Assembly: GCA_002293455.1 (NCBI GenBank)
Contig: DBDH01000062.1
Coordinates: 49,628 to 56,162 of the forward strand
Length of the DNA stretch: 6,535 nt
Source: Treponema sp. UBA937
GTDB taxonomy: Bacteria > Spirochaetota > Spirochaetia > Treponematales > Breznakiellaceae
Reading direction: 5' to 3'
Shown: in pieces, positions 6,278 through 6,535 of the stretch
Layout: each line of letters starts with the position of its first letter
Numbering within the stretch: position 1 is the stretch's first letter
Translations under genes and position numbers: made by a program
Notes under the pieces: generated by a model
What the model was told of the DNA's origin: nothing
The model's database searches: none
The model's input: the letters and a program-made list of their open reading frames with translations, nothing else

Positions 6278-6535
6278 TTAATTTTTTGGAGGAATCCTGA
6301 TGGTTGTACCGGAAATGATTCTGTCCGGGTTCCTAATGCCGTTGAAACGGGCAATACGGGGATAAAGCCAAGGATTGCGATAATATGCCTCCGATATGTC
6401 CCAAAGGGTATCTCCCCAGCGGATTTTATACGGGACACCTTCCGGGGGAATTGTTTGAAGAACGCTGTTTTCGGAAACGGCACTTGTTTCGGGCCGCTCC
6501 CGGGGCGGCGCTGCTGCGGGTTCTGCCGGTGCCGG
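6278..6535 (-). CDS. LysM-domain protein, C-terminal fragment (cut by window edge)
   Basis: The last 85 codons of a gene that begins beyond the window, ending in TAA at 6280-6278. The visible part starts with an alanine- and proline-rich stretch (about residues 1-16 of the fragment), typical of a flexible linker. It then has one LysM module (about 36-83) with YKIRWGDTLWDISEAYY, the N-P-x-L-Y-P segment, a short helix with ARFNGI, and a closing ISGTTIRIP strand. LysM binds the GlcNAc-containing sugar backbone of peptidoglycan. The W-G-D-T-L-W-D-I-S opening and the terminal position fit cell-wall proteins that end in LysM. The rest of the protein is not visible, so whether it carries a hydrolase, peptidase or only binding function is unknown. 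It lies 76 bp upstream of the transglycosylase gene on the same strand, so shared transcription is likely. Confidence 0.85.
   Translation of the reverse strand, partial: PAPAEPAAAPPRERPETSAVSENSVLQTIPPEGVPYKIRWGDTLWDISEAYYRNPWLYPRIARFNGIRNPDRIISGTTIRIPPKN

Noticed and set aside
6202..6483. 94-codon upstream extension of the transglycosylase frame
   Set aside because: It runs over the LysM gene, whose frame has clear domain evidence, and it would place about 94 unrelated residues before a good signal peptide.
1..6535. CRISPR array, tRNA or rRNA gene, insertion sequence, toxin-antitoxin pair or phage gene
   Set aside because: No regular direct repeats with spacers, tRNA-like cloverleaf, transposase or integrase motifs, or small paired genes were seen on either strand. 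Coding sequence fills nearly the whole window.

Overview
The window looks like ordinary chromosomal sequence from a diderm bacterium. A spirochaete, probably Treponema-like, is my best guess at moderate to low confidence. The reasons are a lipoprotein signal with a relaxed lipobox (F-I-S-C), a lytic transglycosylase and a LysM protein that need an accessible murein layer, a cyclic-dinucleotide-type HD-GYP protein, and mid-range GC content by eye. No rRNA, tRNA, insertion sequence, CRISPR array, integrase or phage gene is visible, and nothing indicates recent transfer.

Left part, plus strand (1-1327): the last codons of an unidentified gene end in an ATGA overlap with the start of a 415-residue protein. 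That protein is built of two consecutive HD-GYP-type modules and is probably a cyclic-dinucleotide phosphodiesterase or a sensor derived from one. It ends 29 bp from the end of a convergent gene.

Right part, minus strand (6535 down to 1357): three genes run in the same direction and are probably co-transcribed. In order of transcription they are: the C-terminal end of a LysM-domain protein cut by the window edge; a Slt-type (GH23) lytic transglycosylase carried as a predicted lipoprotein; and a full FtsK/SpoIIIE DNA translocase with four membrane helices, a very acidic linker, the motor domain and the DNA-reading gamma winged helix. Spacers are 76 bp (with a hairpin) and 60 bp.

Read together, the minus-strand group pairs murein binding and cleavage in the periplasm with chromosome clearance at the septum, a plausible cell-division or envelope-remodelling set. 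The convergent HD-GYP gene is a separate signalling unit whose link to that set is only positional. I do not see an undescribed multi-gene system here. The most distinctive observations are the complementary loss of signature residues in the two HD-GYP modules, the hyperacidic FtsK linker, and the lipoprotein form and uncertain start of the transglycosylase.
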